Assembly: GCA_022564295.1 (NCBI GenBank)
Contig: JADFLR010000006.1
Coordinates: forward strand, 1 to 64,000
From: Bacteroidota bacterium
GTDB taxonomy: Bacteria; Bacteroidota; Ignavibacteria; Ignavibacteriales; Ignavibacteriaceae
Reading direction: 5' to 3'
DNA length: 64,000 bases
This document shows, in pieces, positions 35,385-43,861 of this stretch. The translations under genes were made by a program, and so were the position numbers. Below the pieces are notes generated by a model. The model did no database searches. It saw only the letters and a list, made by a program, of their open reading frames with translations, and was not told the origin of the DNA. Position 1 is the stretch's first letter. Every line of letters begins with the position of its first letter.

Positions 35385-37211
35385 TTACTTCAACAACAAC
35401 ATTTTTTTAGAACTAGTGAAATTACCTGCTGTTATTTTGTATACATACATACCGGCTGCTAAGTTTTCAGCGTTAAAGTTTACATTGTAAGTTCCTGCAT
35501 TTAAAAACTCGTTTACAACCGTAGAAACTTCTTCTCCTAAAGCATTGTAAATTTTCATTGTGACAAATTCGCTTTCGGAAATTGAGAAGTTAATAATTGT
35601 TGATGGGTTGAACGGATTAGGATAATTCTGTTCTAAGCTGTATTCAGACGGTACGGTGCTTGTAATTTGATTGACTGAAACCACTGTACCATTATCCACA
35701 TCTATTTGCACAGGACTGTTAGTTGTATAACTATTCGCTCCATCCGGTGGTGAGTACATTCTGAGTGCTTCAAAAGACGAATTTACAACCATTACATTTC
35801 CGGCGGCATCAACATTTACATCACGAATGCTGCTACCTCCTCCACCGGGAAGATCTGTAATAACTCCACCGACTACAGATTCTGCAGATGCAAAACTGTT
35901 CATAAACGTTCCATCACTCATGCTGTATATAAGAACATTGTGCAACGGACGTGCTGTATTTTTACGACTTACATAAAGATATCCTGCAGCCTCGTCCATT
36001 CCAAGCCCATTAAAATTTGTTGCACGGGCATCAGCGTTTGCAAGCGAATCAGCATGTTCAGGAGCATCATTTAAATCTGTATGCCATACTTCAATTGCAG
36101 GTAAGGATGATACATCCCACTTGCTTAGACCGTATAAATTATCCATTATTGCTAAAGCAGCGTAAGATTGCTGTACTACATAAAGGAAGCCATCAGAATC
36201 CATTTCTATACGAAATGAATTTTTCATCATTGATGAAGGGATAACTACTTCACCGGGTCCCGTGAATAAACCACCGGCATCACCAAGAGCATATCTCTTT
36301 ACATGAGAAGTGTCAAATCCATCTCCATCAGTTGCGCTATCATTATCTGAACCTGTTCTTACACTTGTTTGCTCAACTGTATAAAGCCACCGGTCAGCAC
36401 CAAGCCCAACAACTAAGGCATCTGAAATACTATTATGGTTCGACTGGTCATCAAAAGCCAAAATAGTTTCTACACTACTGGAAGACCATAAAGCATCGCC
36501 AACAGCTAATCCACCTTGCTTAGGATCATCACGGTTGCTTGGAAGTACAAAACAGTATACTCTATCGTCCGGACCAATTGTAACTCCCCATGGAGATCCT
36601 TCGTCAGTTGCAAAATCAGCCCACGGAATTTGCGAATTTCCTTCTGCATAAGCTATATTCTGCTGCCCACCACGATATTGTCCAAAAGAATTGTGTAAAT
36701 ACAAACCTTTGATAGTTTCCTTGCCACCTGGATTGCCCGAAGTACCGCCAGTACGTTCAGTGACATAAGCCATACCAAAATTAACGCTATTGTTGCGTCT
36801 ATTGCCAACTACCCCGGCTGAACTCCAATACCAGCTGTCCGGACCCGTATCATAGCTGACTAATTCAAACCCGTCTGAACCAACATTATCACTTGCATCT
36901 ATGGTAATTGACCAAACACCACTTGTAGCTGTTCCGCCCCCATCCAAAGACCCGTCCCAATCTACATCGTTAAAGCCTGCGTTTACACCATTACCTGATG
37001 TTACTGTAATAGTCGCTACACCAGGTCCACCATCCTCAGTAATAGTAATTATCACCATAGTAGCAGGTTGATTGAGAACATATGAAATATTAGCAGGGAA
37101 ATTCCCATTAAATGTGGCTCCTATGGCCGATGCAAAAACATTTGCTTTGATGTTGATTGTGCCAAATAAAATTAGGGTGCCTAATAATAAAAAGAATATA
37201 AATTTTCTCAT
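35385..37211 (-). CDS. Secreted protein with T9SS C-terminal sorting domain
   Basis: A 608-residue protein with a signal peptide (MRKFIFFLLLGTLILFG start). A FlgD-like immunoglobulin domain is suggested at residues 35-110 (SYVLNQPATMVI, WDGSLDGGG). The middle (about 150-500) is rich in Gly, Asp and aromatic residues, with repeats reminiscent of a beta-propeller. The last 80 residues are a T9SS type A sorting domain starting at YSLEQNYPNPFNPSTIINFS and ending in LLLK. It should be surface-attached through T9SS. No catalytic motif was recognised. Only the RpiR-type regulator lies upstream on this strand. Confidence 0.82.
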   Translation of the reverse strand: MRKFIFFLLLGTLILFGTINIKANVFASAIGATFNGNFPANISYVLNQPATMVIITITEDGGPGVATITVTSGNGVNAGFNDVDWDGSLDGGGTATSGVWSITIDASDNVGSDGFELVSYDTGPDSWYWSSAGVVGNRRNNSVNFGMAYVTERTGGTSGNPGGKETIKGLYLHNSFGQYRGGQQNIAYAEGNSQIPWADFATDEGSPWGVTIGPDDRVYCFVLPSNRDDPKQGGLAVGDALWSSSSVETILAFDDQSNHNSISDALVVGLGADRWLYTVEQTSVRTGSDNDSATDGDGFDTSHVKRYALGDAGGLFTGPGEVVIPSSMMKNSFRIEMDSDGFLYVVQQSYAALAIMDNLYGLSKWDVSSLPAIEVWHTDLNDAPEHADSLANADARATNFNGLGMDEAAGYLYVSRKNTARPLHNVLIYSMSDGTFMNSFASAESVVGGVITDLPGGGGSSIRDVNVDAAGNVMVVNSSFEALRMYSPPDGANSYTTNSPVQIDVDNGTVVSVNQITSTVPSEYSLEQNYPNPFNPSTIINFSISESEFVTMKIYNALGEEVSTVVNEFLNAGTYNVNFNAENLAAGMYVYKITAGNFTSSKKMLLLK

Positions 37212-37303
37212 TATTTTTTTACTCCTGTATATAATTGTTTATTAAAATTTTTAACTTTGATTTCCTTTATTTTTACCTCCTTTGCCTAAGGAAAGTTTAA
37301 TTG

Positions 37304-38152
37304 TTAAGATATAACTAATGATTTATTTTGTCTTGAATTAAAATTTGAGTAATCGGATTTGAGCAACTTTGAAATTTCATAAAGTATCAATTCTAGAATA
37401 ACTAATTGTGAGATTCTTGCCTGGCAGGAATAACTTCCCAATAATATGGAGGGAACGACGGTTAGAAGTAGATACTGCGCTGCATCAGCTAATCCTGAGG
37501 GTAAAAAATTAGTTATCCCAATAGTTACCGCTCCATATTCCCGGGCTGTTTTTATAGCCGAAATTACTTCTTCAGTTTCCCCCGAGTGAGATATACCCAC
37601 TAATACATCATTTGATTTCAACATGGGAACAACATTCTGAATGATTGATCGATCTTGCAAAAAGCTACTGTAAATACCGAGGCTACCAAGAGAATCGCAG
37701 AAGATTTGTGCCACGCCAGCAGACCCGCCTAAGCCAATAATCATTACCTTGTTTGCTTTTGAAATTTTTAAGGCTAGCGAGCTCGCGATATTAATATCAC
37801 AATTATTCAAAGTTGATTCAACCTGATTAATAAAATTCTGTTTCAAACCCTCTTTAATATCTGCTGCACCATCCTTATTGTCTGCTTCAAAATAAACTTT
37901 TTTGCCGCTGCGAAGTAGTTCCGGTACCAAAGAGATTTTAAAGTCAGCAAAACCCATATATCCTAAAGACCTGCAGAAACGAAGAACAGTTGCATCACTA
38001 GTACTACATTTCTTCGCGAGCCCCTGAAGAGTTAAGACAACTGCATCGGCCATGTGCTTTTGTATATATTCAGCAACACGTTTCTCAGATTTACTAAGAG
38101 AATTATAAAGTTTATTTATCCTAAAAATTGGATTTATCTGACTAACGCTCAT
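37304..38152 (-). CDS. MurR/RpiR-family transcriptional regulator
   Basis: A 282-residue regulator. The N-terminal helix-turn-helix domain (VAEYIQKHMADAVVLTLQ, then CSTSDATVLRFCRSLGY) is followed by a SIS sugar-phosphate-binding domain at about 110-250 (IIGLGGSAGVAQIF, VGISHSGETEEV). RpiR proteins sense phosphorylated sugars and control their catabolic genes. It is the most upstream gene of the long - strand run, 92 bases before the T9SS-sorted gene, so it may regulate that run, including the glycerol-3-phosphate genes; this is inference. The last 20 residues are Ser/Asn-rich with no recognised motif. Confidence 0.85.
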   Translation of the reverse strand: MSVSQINPIFRINKLYNSLSKSEKRVAEYIQKHMADAVVLTLQGLAKKCSTSDATVLRFCRSLGYMGFADFKISLVPELLRSGKKVYFEADNKDGAADIKEGLKQNFINQVESTLNNCDINIASSLALKISKANKVMIIGLGGSAGVAQIFCDSLGSLGIYSSFLQDRSIIQNVVPMLKSNDVLVGISHSGETEEVISAIKTAREYGAVTIGITNFLPSGLADAAQYLLLTVVPSILLGSYSCQARISQLVILELILYEISKLLKSDYSNFNSRQNKSLVIS

Positions 38153-38512
38153 GCATACTTTCCAGGTTATATTTTTTAACTGGCTATAATATAATGACTA
38201 AGATAAAATAAAGTGGCTACAACATCTTTTTTGTTTTCACGTTTATTTTACAACACACGATATGTTAGTTACTCAATTTAAATATGAATGTCAAGGAATA
38301 AACATCATTTGGGAATTGTAATAATTTTGCCAACACCAACTACTTTGAGTTCCTGTTTTTTCTAGCATGATTGTAATCGTAAATCTTTACTTCCAAACAG
38401 CTTTGAGTCAATAAAAATTGAAACTATGTAGACGATTGTTTCAGTATGACACAATAATCTGAACAAGGTAGAGAATTGCTCGCAGTAATTCCAAATTTGA
38501 TTTATTCAAGAT

Positions 38513-38599
38513 ATGATTGGGGTGACGGAGATTTTTAAGAAGCAATTGAATGGACTGGTCATTGGTATCGCCTTCGGAGTGATCATGCTATTCACATGA
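38513..38599 (+). other. 28-codon ORF with one hydrophobic segment, doubtful gene
   Basis: The ATG-initiated frame gives a short polar start (MIGVTEIFKKQLNG) followed by a hydrophobic stretch LVIGIAFGVIMLFT, then a stop. No ribosome site is evident. It could be a tiny membrane protein, the remnant of a transporter gene, or chance. A long hairpin lies 35 bases downstream. Confidence 0.15.
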
Positions 38600-38633
38600 G
38601 AATTATAAATATTTTTATTTAATAAAAGGAAAA

Positions 38634-38667
38634 AACTCCACCATATTAAAATAATATTAGTGGAGTT
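38634..38667. terminator. Two-tier hairpin in gene-poor interval
   Basis: AACTCCAC (38634-38641) pairs perfectly with GTGGAGTT (38660-38667), and inside it ATATTA (38643-38648) pairs with TAATAT (38652-38657) around a 3-base loop. A-rich sequence lies on its left and a moderately T-rich stretch on its right, so it could terminate in either direction or be a small structured element. Confidence 0.4.
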
Positions 38668-39119
38668 CTCCTCTAAATTTTTACCATTAAACACATAAAG
38701 TGCAATAATAGTTTAATTTAAGAATTCCCTTACTTTTCCCCTTCCAGTGGTACTTGCACAATTATCAACAAAAAGTGAACCAAATCAAATATTGCGAAAG
38801 GTATCAATAACAGCACTAAGAATTTTTCATTGAGGAGAAAACAGTCTTTCCTTTTCCTGTTTTTCAGAAATTTAATAGCGTTGTGTTTGGATAATTTATC
38901 AGTGTTTTAAATAAAATGAGCAATAGATATCATTTGATTATAGTTATTTGTTTTTGTCCCGACTTGTCTGGAAACTCACATTATAATCATCTTTACTAAG
39001 TAGATATTGTTACTTACTTGTTTCACAAAAAATCATAAACCAGAAATTATTGCTAATCTGAGTTAAATTATTTTATTATCTTATATAAATAAATTTTTAT
39101 TAAATATGAATAAAGAATT

Positions 39120-39566
39120 ATGAAGAAAATATTTTTCCTGATAACATTAATGTTAATAATTCAATCAATTACATTTGCGCAGGAAGAAACCCATAGATGG
39201 AAAAAGCTCGACACAATTTCCGGCGAGCAAATATGGTTTGATGCTTCTTTTACGGATACATTAAAAGGAGACAAGTTTGATGTGTGGGTTTTAAAGGTTC
39301 ATGCTCCGCCAATGAAATCGGAAAGTGTTGATGGAGATATTTATCGTTCAAAAATTTTATATGCGATCAATCTGGCAACAGTTCGATACGGAATTATGAA
39401 ACTCCGCTATTACGATGTTAAGAATAGTAAACTTTACAGTTTCGATTATGATACTCCCCCGCCTCCGACTGACGCTTTAAGATATCCGTACCCGGTACTT
39501 GAAGAATCCCCTCTTTATTCAATTATAAAAGATATATTTAAAGATCGGGTAAAAGGTAAAAAATGA
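39120..39566 (+). CDS. Secreted hypothetical protein, possibly surface-adhesin E-like
   Basis: A 148-residue protein with a signal peptide (MKKIFFLITLMLIIQSITFAQ). The mature part has WKKLDTISGEQIWFDAS, FDVWVLKVHAPP and a YAINLATVRYGIMKLRYYDV strand pattern, which loosely resembles the surface-adhesin protein E family. I am not certain of that. The stop overlaps the next gene's start by 4 bases (ATGA), so the two are translated together. It is likely periplasmic or surface-exposed, whereas its partner is cytoplasmic. Confidence 0.65.
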   Translation: MKKIFFLITLMLIIQSITFAQEETHRWKKLDTISGEQIWFDASFTDTLKGDKFDVWVLKVHAPPMKSESVDGDIYRSKILYAINLATVRYGIMKLRYYDVKNSKLYSFDYDTPPPPTDALRYPYPVLEESPLYSIIKDIFKDRVKGKK

Positions 39567-39976
39567 GAAACGGAAAAAGTTATGAAAAATTCGTTGTCGT
39601 GAAAGAATCAGATATTCATGGCAAAGGAATTTTTATTTCAAGCAAAGTTCCTAAGGGCAAAAAAATAATGGATATAAAAGGAGATGTAATCGATGGCGAT
39701 GAATGCGAACGGCGTGAAGAAGAGGATGACAACGTTTACATTTTTTGGAATGGTGACGACTGTTACATTGATACTTCGATGACTGAAAATATAAAGTACA
39801 TTAATCACGGGTGCGATTTTAATTGTGATGTTGTAGAAAATGACAGCGGCGGATTGATGCTTATCACTTACCGTACAATTAAAGCTGGAGAAGAATTAAC
39901 AATAGATTATGGTTATGATGATATTTATGAAAATTGTGAATGTAATTATTGTGTTGCAGATACGGAGAGCCCATAA
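39563..39976 (+). CDS. SET-domain protein
   Basis: A 137-residue protein with a compact SET domain. It has the N-terminal VVKESDIHGKGIFIS strand pair, NHGCDFNCDV (the NHS/C substrate- and SAM-binding motif), GEELTIDYGY and a cysteine-rich post-SET-like tail CECNYC. SET proteins are lysine methyltransferases using SAM; bacterial members modify unknown or ribosomal-type targets. Length matches small bacterial SET proteins. It overlaps the preceding secreted-protein gene by 4 bases. The cellular target is unknown. Confidence 0.85.
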   Translation: MRNGKSYEKFVVVKESDIHGKGIFISSKVPKGKKIMDIKGDVIDGDECERREEEDDNVYIFWNGDDCYIDTSMTENIKYINHGCDFNCDVVENDSGGLMLITYRTIKAGEELTIDYGYDDIYENCECNYCVADTESP

Positions 39977-39988
39977 TTAAATGGGCTC
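39967..39988. terminator. Hairpin shared by convergent genes
   Basis: GAGCCCAT (39967-39974) and ATGGGCTC (39981-39988) form a perfect 8-base stem with a 6-base AT loop. It overlaps the stop of the SET gene and lies 11 bases beyond the stop of pepD on the opposite strand. A T-run follows a little later on the + strand. It probably serves as terminator in at least one direction. Confidence 0.5.
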
Positions 39989-39998
39989 CAGAAAATAA

Positions 39999-41468
39999 CT
40001 ATTTTTTGTTTGCGTATTCCTTTAATATCCCTTTCAACAGATCATAAAATTTTGATACAGTTTCAATATTAACTTTTTCATCGGGTGAGTGTGCATTCTG
40101 AATAGTTGGTCCAAATGATATCATATCCATTCCGGGATTTTTTCCTTCAAGAATTCCACATTCCAAACCAGCGTGAATTGCTTTAATTTTCGGTTCTTTA
40201 CCAAATGATTCTTTAAAAACCCTTTTAGATACTTTTAATAATTCAGAATCCATATTTGGTTTCCATCCGGGATAACCGTCCCCTGCTTCTACATCAGCAT
40301 CGGTTAGGTTGAAAACTGCCGTAACGCTGTTTTCAATATACTCTTTCGCACTATCTACAGAACTTCTCTGGCTGGTTCCCATTCTTACATTTCCATCAAC
40401 TAAATTAATAGTTGCAAGGTTTGTAGAAGTTTCAACCAATCCCGGAATATCCTGGCTCATCGAAATCACTCCGTGAGGTAGTGCAAGAATAACATTAATT
40501 ATCTCCTTTGTAAATTCTTCGGTAAAAACATTCTCAAATTCCAAATCAGTTTTTTTTTTAATAAACACTTTTACACCACTATCCACTGAACGGTATTCGT
40601 TCTGAATAGTTTTTTGAAATTCAGTTATTACTTCTTCCGTATTTGGAAATTTGTTTTCATTCAAAAACAAGATCGCTTCAGCTTCTCTTGGAATAGCATT
40701 TCGCAAACTTCCGCCTTCAATTGCAGCAAGTCTGTAATCAATGTTCTCTAACTTTTTTAATGTTCTTCCCAATATTTTAATTGCATTTCCTCTGCCTTCC
40801 TGAATATCCAAACCTGAATGACCCCCCTTTAATCCGGTAACATGCAATTCGTAAGCCTTACTGGAAGGATTTTTCTTTTCTGCTTTAATTTCAAAAGTTG
40901 CAACTGTATCAACTCCCCCTGCACATCCAACATAAAATGCTCCGTCTTCTTCCGAATCCATATTTAATAATATCTTTCCTGTTATAAATCCCGGCTCAAG
41001 ATTATTTGCACCTGTTAATCCCGTTTCTTCATCAACAGTCATTAAAATTTCAATAGGACCATGAACAACATCAGGATCGGTAATAATAGCGAGACTGGCT
41101 GCAACGCCAATTCCGTTATCACTGCCAAGTGTTGTTCCATCAGCAACAACCCAACCGTCTTTAATGGAAACATTTATTGGATCGTTATCAAAATCGTGCT
41201 GCTTATCTTTATTCTTTTCACAAACCATATCAACATGACCTTGCAGAACAATTGTAGGTGTATTTTCGTATCCGGGAGTGGCTGAAACAAAGGCAATAAT
41301 ATTTCCAGTTGCATCTTCTTTGAATTCTGTGTTAAGACTTTTTAGAAGTTCTCTAATATGCGTTAGTATTTTTTCTTCTTTTTTAGAAGGTCGGGGAACT
41401 TGAGTAATTTCATAAAATCTTTTCCATAAATGTTTTGGTTCCAGTTCAGCAACAGCAGTATTTACCAT
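39999..41468 (-). CDS. pepD: Aminoacyl-histidine dipeptidase (M20C)
   Basis: A 489-residue M20C metallopeptidase of expected length. Zn-binding and catalytic landmarks are visible: VLQGHVDMVCEKN (His and Asp), SDNGIGVA (bridging Asp), TVDEETGLTGA (catalytic and metal Glu), GGHSGLDI in the dimerisation domain, and a C-terminal HAGLECG plus SFGPTIQNAHSPDE (metal His). It hydrolyses dipeptides, including Xaa-His, in the cytoplasm. An AGGAG ribosome site lies 7 bases before the ATG. No operon partner is evident; it converges on the SET gene. Confidence 0.92.
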   Translation of the reverse strand: MVNTAVAELEPKHLWKRFYEITQVPRPSKKEEKILTHIRELLKSLNTEFKEDATGNIIAFVSATPGYENTPTIVLQGHVDMVCEKNKDKQHDFDNDPINVSIKDGWVVADGTTLGSDNGIGVAASLAIITDPDVVHGPIEILMTVDEETGLTGANNLEPGFITGKILLNMDSEEDGAFYVGCAGGVDTVATFEIKAEKKNPSSKAYELHVTGLKGGHSGLDIQEGRGNAIKILGRTLKKLENIDYRLAAIEGGSLRNAIPREAEAILFLNENKFPNTEEVITEFQKTIQNEYRSVDSGVKVFIKKKTDLEFENVFTEEFTKEIINVILALPHGVISMSQDIPGLVETSTNLATINLVDGNVRMGTSQRSSVDSAKEYIENSVTAVFNLTDADVEAGDGYPGWKPNMDSELLKVSKRVFKESFGKEPKIKAIHAGLECGILEGKNPGMDMISFGPTIQNAHSPDEKVNIETVSKFYDLLKGILKEYANKK

Positions 41469-41677
41469 TTAAATTCTCCTATATTCTATAAATTGATATT
41501 GATAATAATCAAAAAAGTTTAGATGTAAATCTTCCCTAATCTAAATTGCTATTTGCCAAAAGAATAACGATAATGGAAGTTTCATCAGAAAAATAATAAA
41601 CAAATTTTAACTGATGAAATATAAAGATTGGCTATTCGATTAAAAAACCAGTGGATTGTATAATTGATTTTCATTAA

Positions 41678-41968
41678 TTAAGTAACAATTTGTGTGTGCA
41701 GTGCTATCTCTTCCAAAACCGACGATACACTAAGGCATTCTTTCAACTCACCATAAAAAATAACGGAATTACCTTTAACATGGGTTTCAAATGCCTTTTT
41801 GCGTGCTTCGGTATTAGAACATTTAATTGCCTTAATTATTTGCAATATGACTTCATCAAATGTATGCAAGTCGTCATTATACAAAATCACCTTGCTCTTA
41901 AGCCCAATGCTTACATCTTCTTCTACGACAATTTCAATGCCGGGTATTTCTTTGCCTGGAGTTTCCAT
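41678..41968 (-). CDS. clpS: ATP-dependent Clp protease adaptor ClpS
   Basis: A 96-residue protein. The conserved ILYNDDLHTFDEVI motif (binding of N-degron residues) and the AFETHVKG segment define ClpS. It delivers substrates with destabilising N-terminal residues to ClpAP. The N-terminal 25 residues are the usual flexible extension. It is monocistronic as far as can be seen, divergent from etfB. Confidence 0.92.
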   Translation of the reverse strand: METPGKEIPGIEIVVEEDVSIGLKSKVILYNDDLHTFDEVILQIIKAIKCSNTEARKKAFETHVKGNSVIFYGELKECLSVSSVLEEIALHTQIVT

Positions 41969-42049
41969 ATAATAAATTTAATCGATCAATATTTAAAATT
42001 TAAATATTAATTATCCAAACATAATAAAATTTCAATAGTATATTATGAA

Positions 42050-42081
42050 TTGATTTTAGATTGGTCTGTCTTTATATTTTG
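42050..42081 (+). promoter_or_regulatory. Possible promoter of etfB-etfA
   Basis: TTG at 42050-42052 and TATATTTTG at 42073-42081, separated by 20 bases, approximate the Bacteroidota -33/-7 promoter elements (one base insertion relative to TAnnTTTG). A GGAGG ribosome site and the etfB ATG follow about 25-33 bases later. Position supports it; the AT background weakens it. Confidence 0.35.
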
Positions 42082-42113
42082 AGTTATAAAAAATGCAATT
42101 AAACGGAGGATAA

Positions 42114-42866
42114 ATGAAGATTGCAGTATGTGTTAGCCACGTGCCCGATACAGCCACAAAGGTTAAGATCGGTGAGGATGGAAAATCAATTGACCCAAAT
42201 GGTGTTACGTATGTAATTAATCCGTATGATGAATATGCAGTAGAAGAAGCGCTGAAAACCAAAGAAAAAATTGGGGATGATTCTGAAGTAATTATAATAA
42301 CCTTAGGTTCTGATATTTCTAAAGAGTCTATAAGAAAAGCACTTGCAATGGGTGCTGATAAGGGAGTGCTTCTAAAAGAGGATAATCAAAGAGATTCATT
42401 TGGTATCGCAAAAGCATTAGCAGAAGAGATTAAATCGCAGGGCTGCGAATTGGTTTTTTGCGGTAAACAATCTGTTGATTATGATAATTCGATTATAGGA
42501 CAGTTGATTGCAGAATTGCTTGGTTATTCCTGTGTTACAGTGGTTGTTGAATTAACCATTGACGTCAATAAACTTACCGCAGAGAGAGAAATAGAAGGCG
42601 GCAAAGAAATAGTTGAATCCGAACTGCCTGCGGTTATTACAACACAAAAAGGATTGAATGAACCAAGGTATGCATCACTAAAAGGAATTATGACTGCAAA
42701 GAAAAAAACCATTGAAGAAAAACCGGCAGTAGATTCAATAAATTTGACAGAAGTATTAAGAATGCATTTGCCTCCTTCGAAACAAACTGGCAGAATATTA
42801 GGAACTGACAAATCTGCCGTTCCGGAGTTAGTTAAATTATTAAGAGAAGAAGCAAAAGTTTTATAA
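42114..42866 (+). CDS. etfB: Electron transfer flavoprotein beta subunit
   Basis: A 250-residue EtfB of expected size. N-terminal MKIAVCVSHVPDTATKV, INPYDEYAVEEAL, and FCGKQSVDYDNSIIGQLIAELLG match the family. It binds AMP and forms a heterodimer with EtfA to carry electrons from acyl-CoA or other flavin dehydrogenases to the quinone pool. A GGAGG ribosome site precedes the ATG, and etfA follows after 12 bases. Confidence 0.93.
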   Translation: MKIAVCVSHVPDTATKVKIGEDGKSIDPNGVTYVINPYDEYAVEEALKTKEKIGDDSEVIIITLGSDISKESIRKALAMGADKGVLLKEDNQRDSFGIAKALAEEIKSQGCELVFCGKQSVDYDNSIIGQLIAELLGYSCVTVVVELTIDVNKLTAEREIEGGKEIVESELPAVITTQKGLNEPRYASLKGIMTAKKKTIEEKPAVDSINLTEVLRMHLPPSKQTGRILGTDKSAVPELVKLLREEAKVL

Positions 42867-42878
42867 GGAAAACAAACT

Positions 42879-43850
42879 ATGGCAAACAAAATTTTAGCAG
42901 TACTCGAACAAAGAGATGGTTTATTAAAAAGATCTGCATTCGAAACAGTTAGCGTAGCAAATAAATTAGCATCAGAATTAAATTTAGAAGCAGAAGCTGT
43001 TGTTGTAGGAAATGAAATTTCAAATATTAATGATGTGGGAAATTATGGTATAAGTAAAGTTGCACATTTGAAAAATGCAGAATTAGTTAATTACTCTTCC
43101 AGCGGATATAGAGATGCAATAGTTAATTATGCAAATGAAGTTGATGCCGATTACATTATGCTGGCTAACACTTCGTTGGGTAAAGATCTGGCACCAAGAT
43201 TGGCAGTTAAACTTGGAGCAGGTTGTTTAATGGATTGTGTAAAACTTGATACATCATCAGGCGATTTAACTGCCACACGTCCTGTTTATGCTGGTAAAGC
43301 TTTAGTGGATGTAAAGTTTAATTCTGGCAAAAGGGTAATTACAATACGACCGAATGTTTTTAAGGCACAACCATCGGATAATTCTTCAGTTGATATAACA
43401 GTAAAAGAAGTATCTTCTCCTAACCTTAAAACCCGTGTTGTTGAATTCAAAAAATCAGAAGGTAAACTTGATGTTGCTGAAGCCGATATCATAGTTTCCG
43501 GCGGAAGAGGTATGAAAGGACCTGAAAATTTTTATCTAATTGAAGAATTAGCTGATTCGCTTGGCGCCGCTGTTGGTGCCTCAAGAGCTGTGGTTGATGC
43601 CGGCTGGAGACCGCACGGAGAACAGGTTGGACAAACAGGCAAAACTGTTTCCCCTTCTTTATATGTTGCTTGCGGAATTTCCGGAGCTATTCAGCACTTA
43701 GCTGGAATGTCTTCATCCAAATATATTGTTGCAATAAATAAAGATAAAGATGCACCAATTTTTAATATTGCAGATTATGGAATCGCAGGTGATGTTTTTG
43801 ATATTCTACCTGCACTTACTGAAGAAATTAAAAAAGTTAAACAAGGATAA
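42879..43850 (+). CDS. etfA: Electron transfer flavoprotein alpha subunit
   Basis: A 323-residue EtfA of expected size. The C-terminal FAD-binding domain is clear: SGGRGMKGPENFYLIEELA, GAAVGASRAVVDAGW, GQTGKTVSPSLYVACGISG, and IVAINKDKDAPIFNIADYG. It holds FAD and shuttles electrons with EtfB. It lies between etfB (12 bases) and a DUF151 gene (11 bases) in one + strand operon. Confidence 0.94.
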   Translation: MANKILAVLEQRDGLLKRSAFETVSVANKLASELNLEAEAVVVGNEISNINDVGNYGISKVAHLKNAELVNYSSSGYRDAIVNYANEVDADYIMLANTSLGKDLAPRLAVKLGAGCLMDCVKLDTSSGDLTATRPVYAGKALVDVKFNSGKRVITIRPNVFKAQPSDNSSVDITVKEVSSPNLKTRVVEFKKSEGKLDVAEADIIVSGGRGMKGPENFYLIEELADSLGAAVGASRAVVDAGWRPHGEQVGQTGKTVSPSLYVACGISGAIQHLAGMSSSKYIVAINKDKDAPIFNIADYGIAGDVFDILPALTEEIKKVKQG

Positions 43851-43861
43851 TCGGAGTTCTT

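Larger units (their letters stand above)
38153..39119. other. Gene-poor AT-rich interval of about 970 bases
   Basis: Divergent genes flank this interval. I find no convincing coding region or structured RNA. Visible items are an imperfect CCAGGTTA/TAACTGG inverted repeat just upstream of the RpiR gene (38162-38183), a 28-codon hydrophobic ORF at 38513-38599 and a long hairpin at 38634-38667. It may contain decayed genes and the promoters of both flanking units. Confidence 0.5.

Noticed and set aside
38162-38183. CCAGGTTA/TAACTGG inverted repeat upstream of the RpiR gene as an operator
   Set aside because: The repeat is imperfect (one-base bulge) and AT-rich; position alone is not enough to call an operator.
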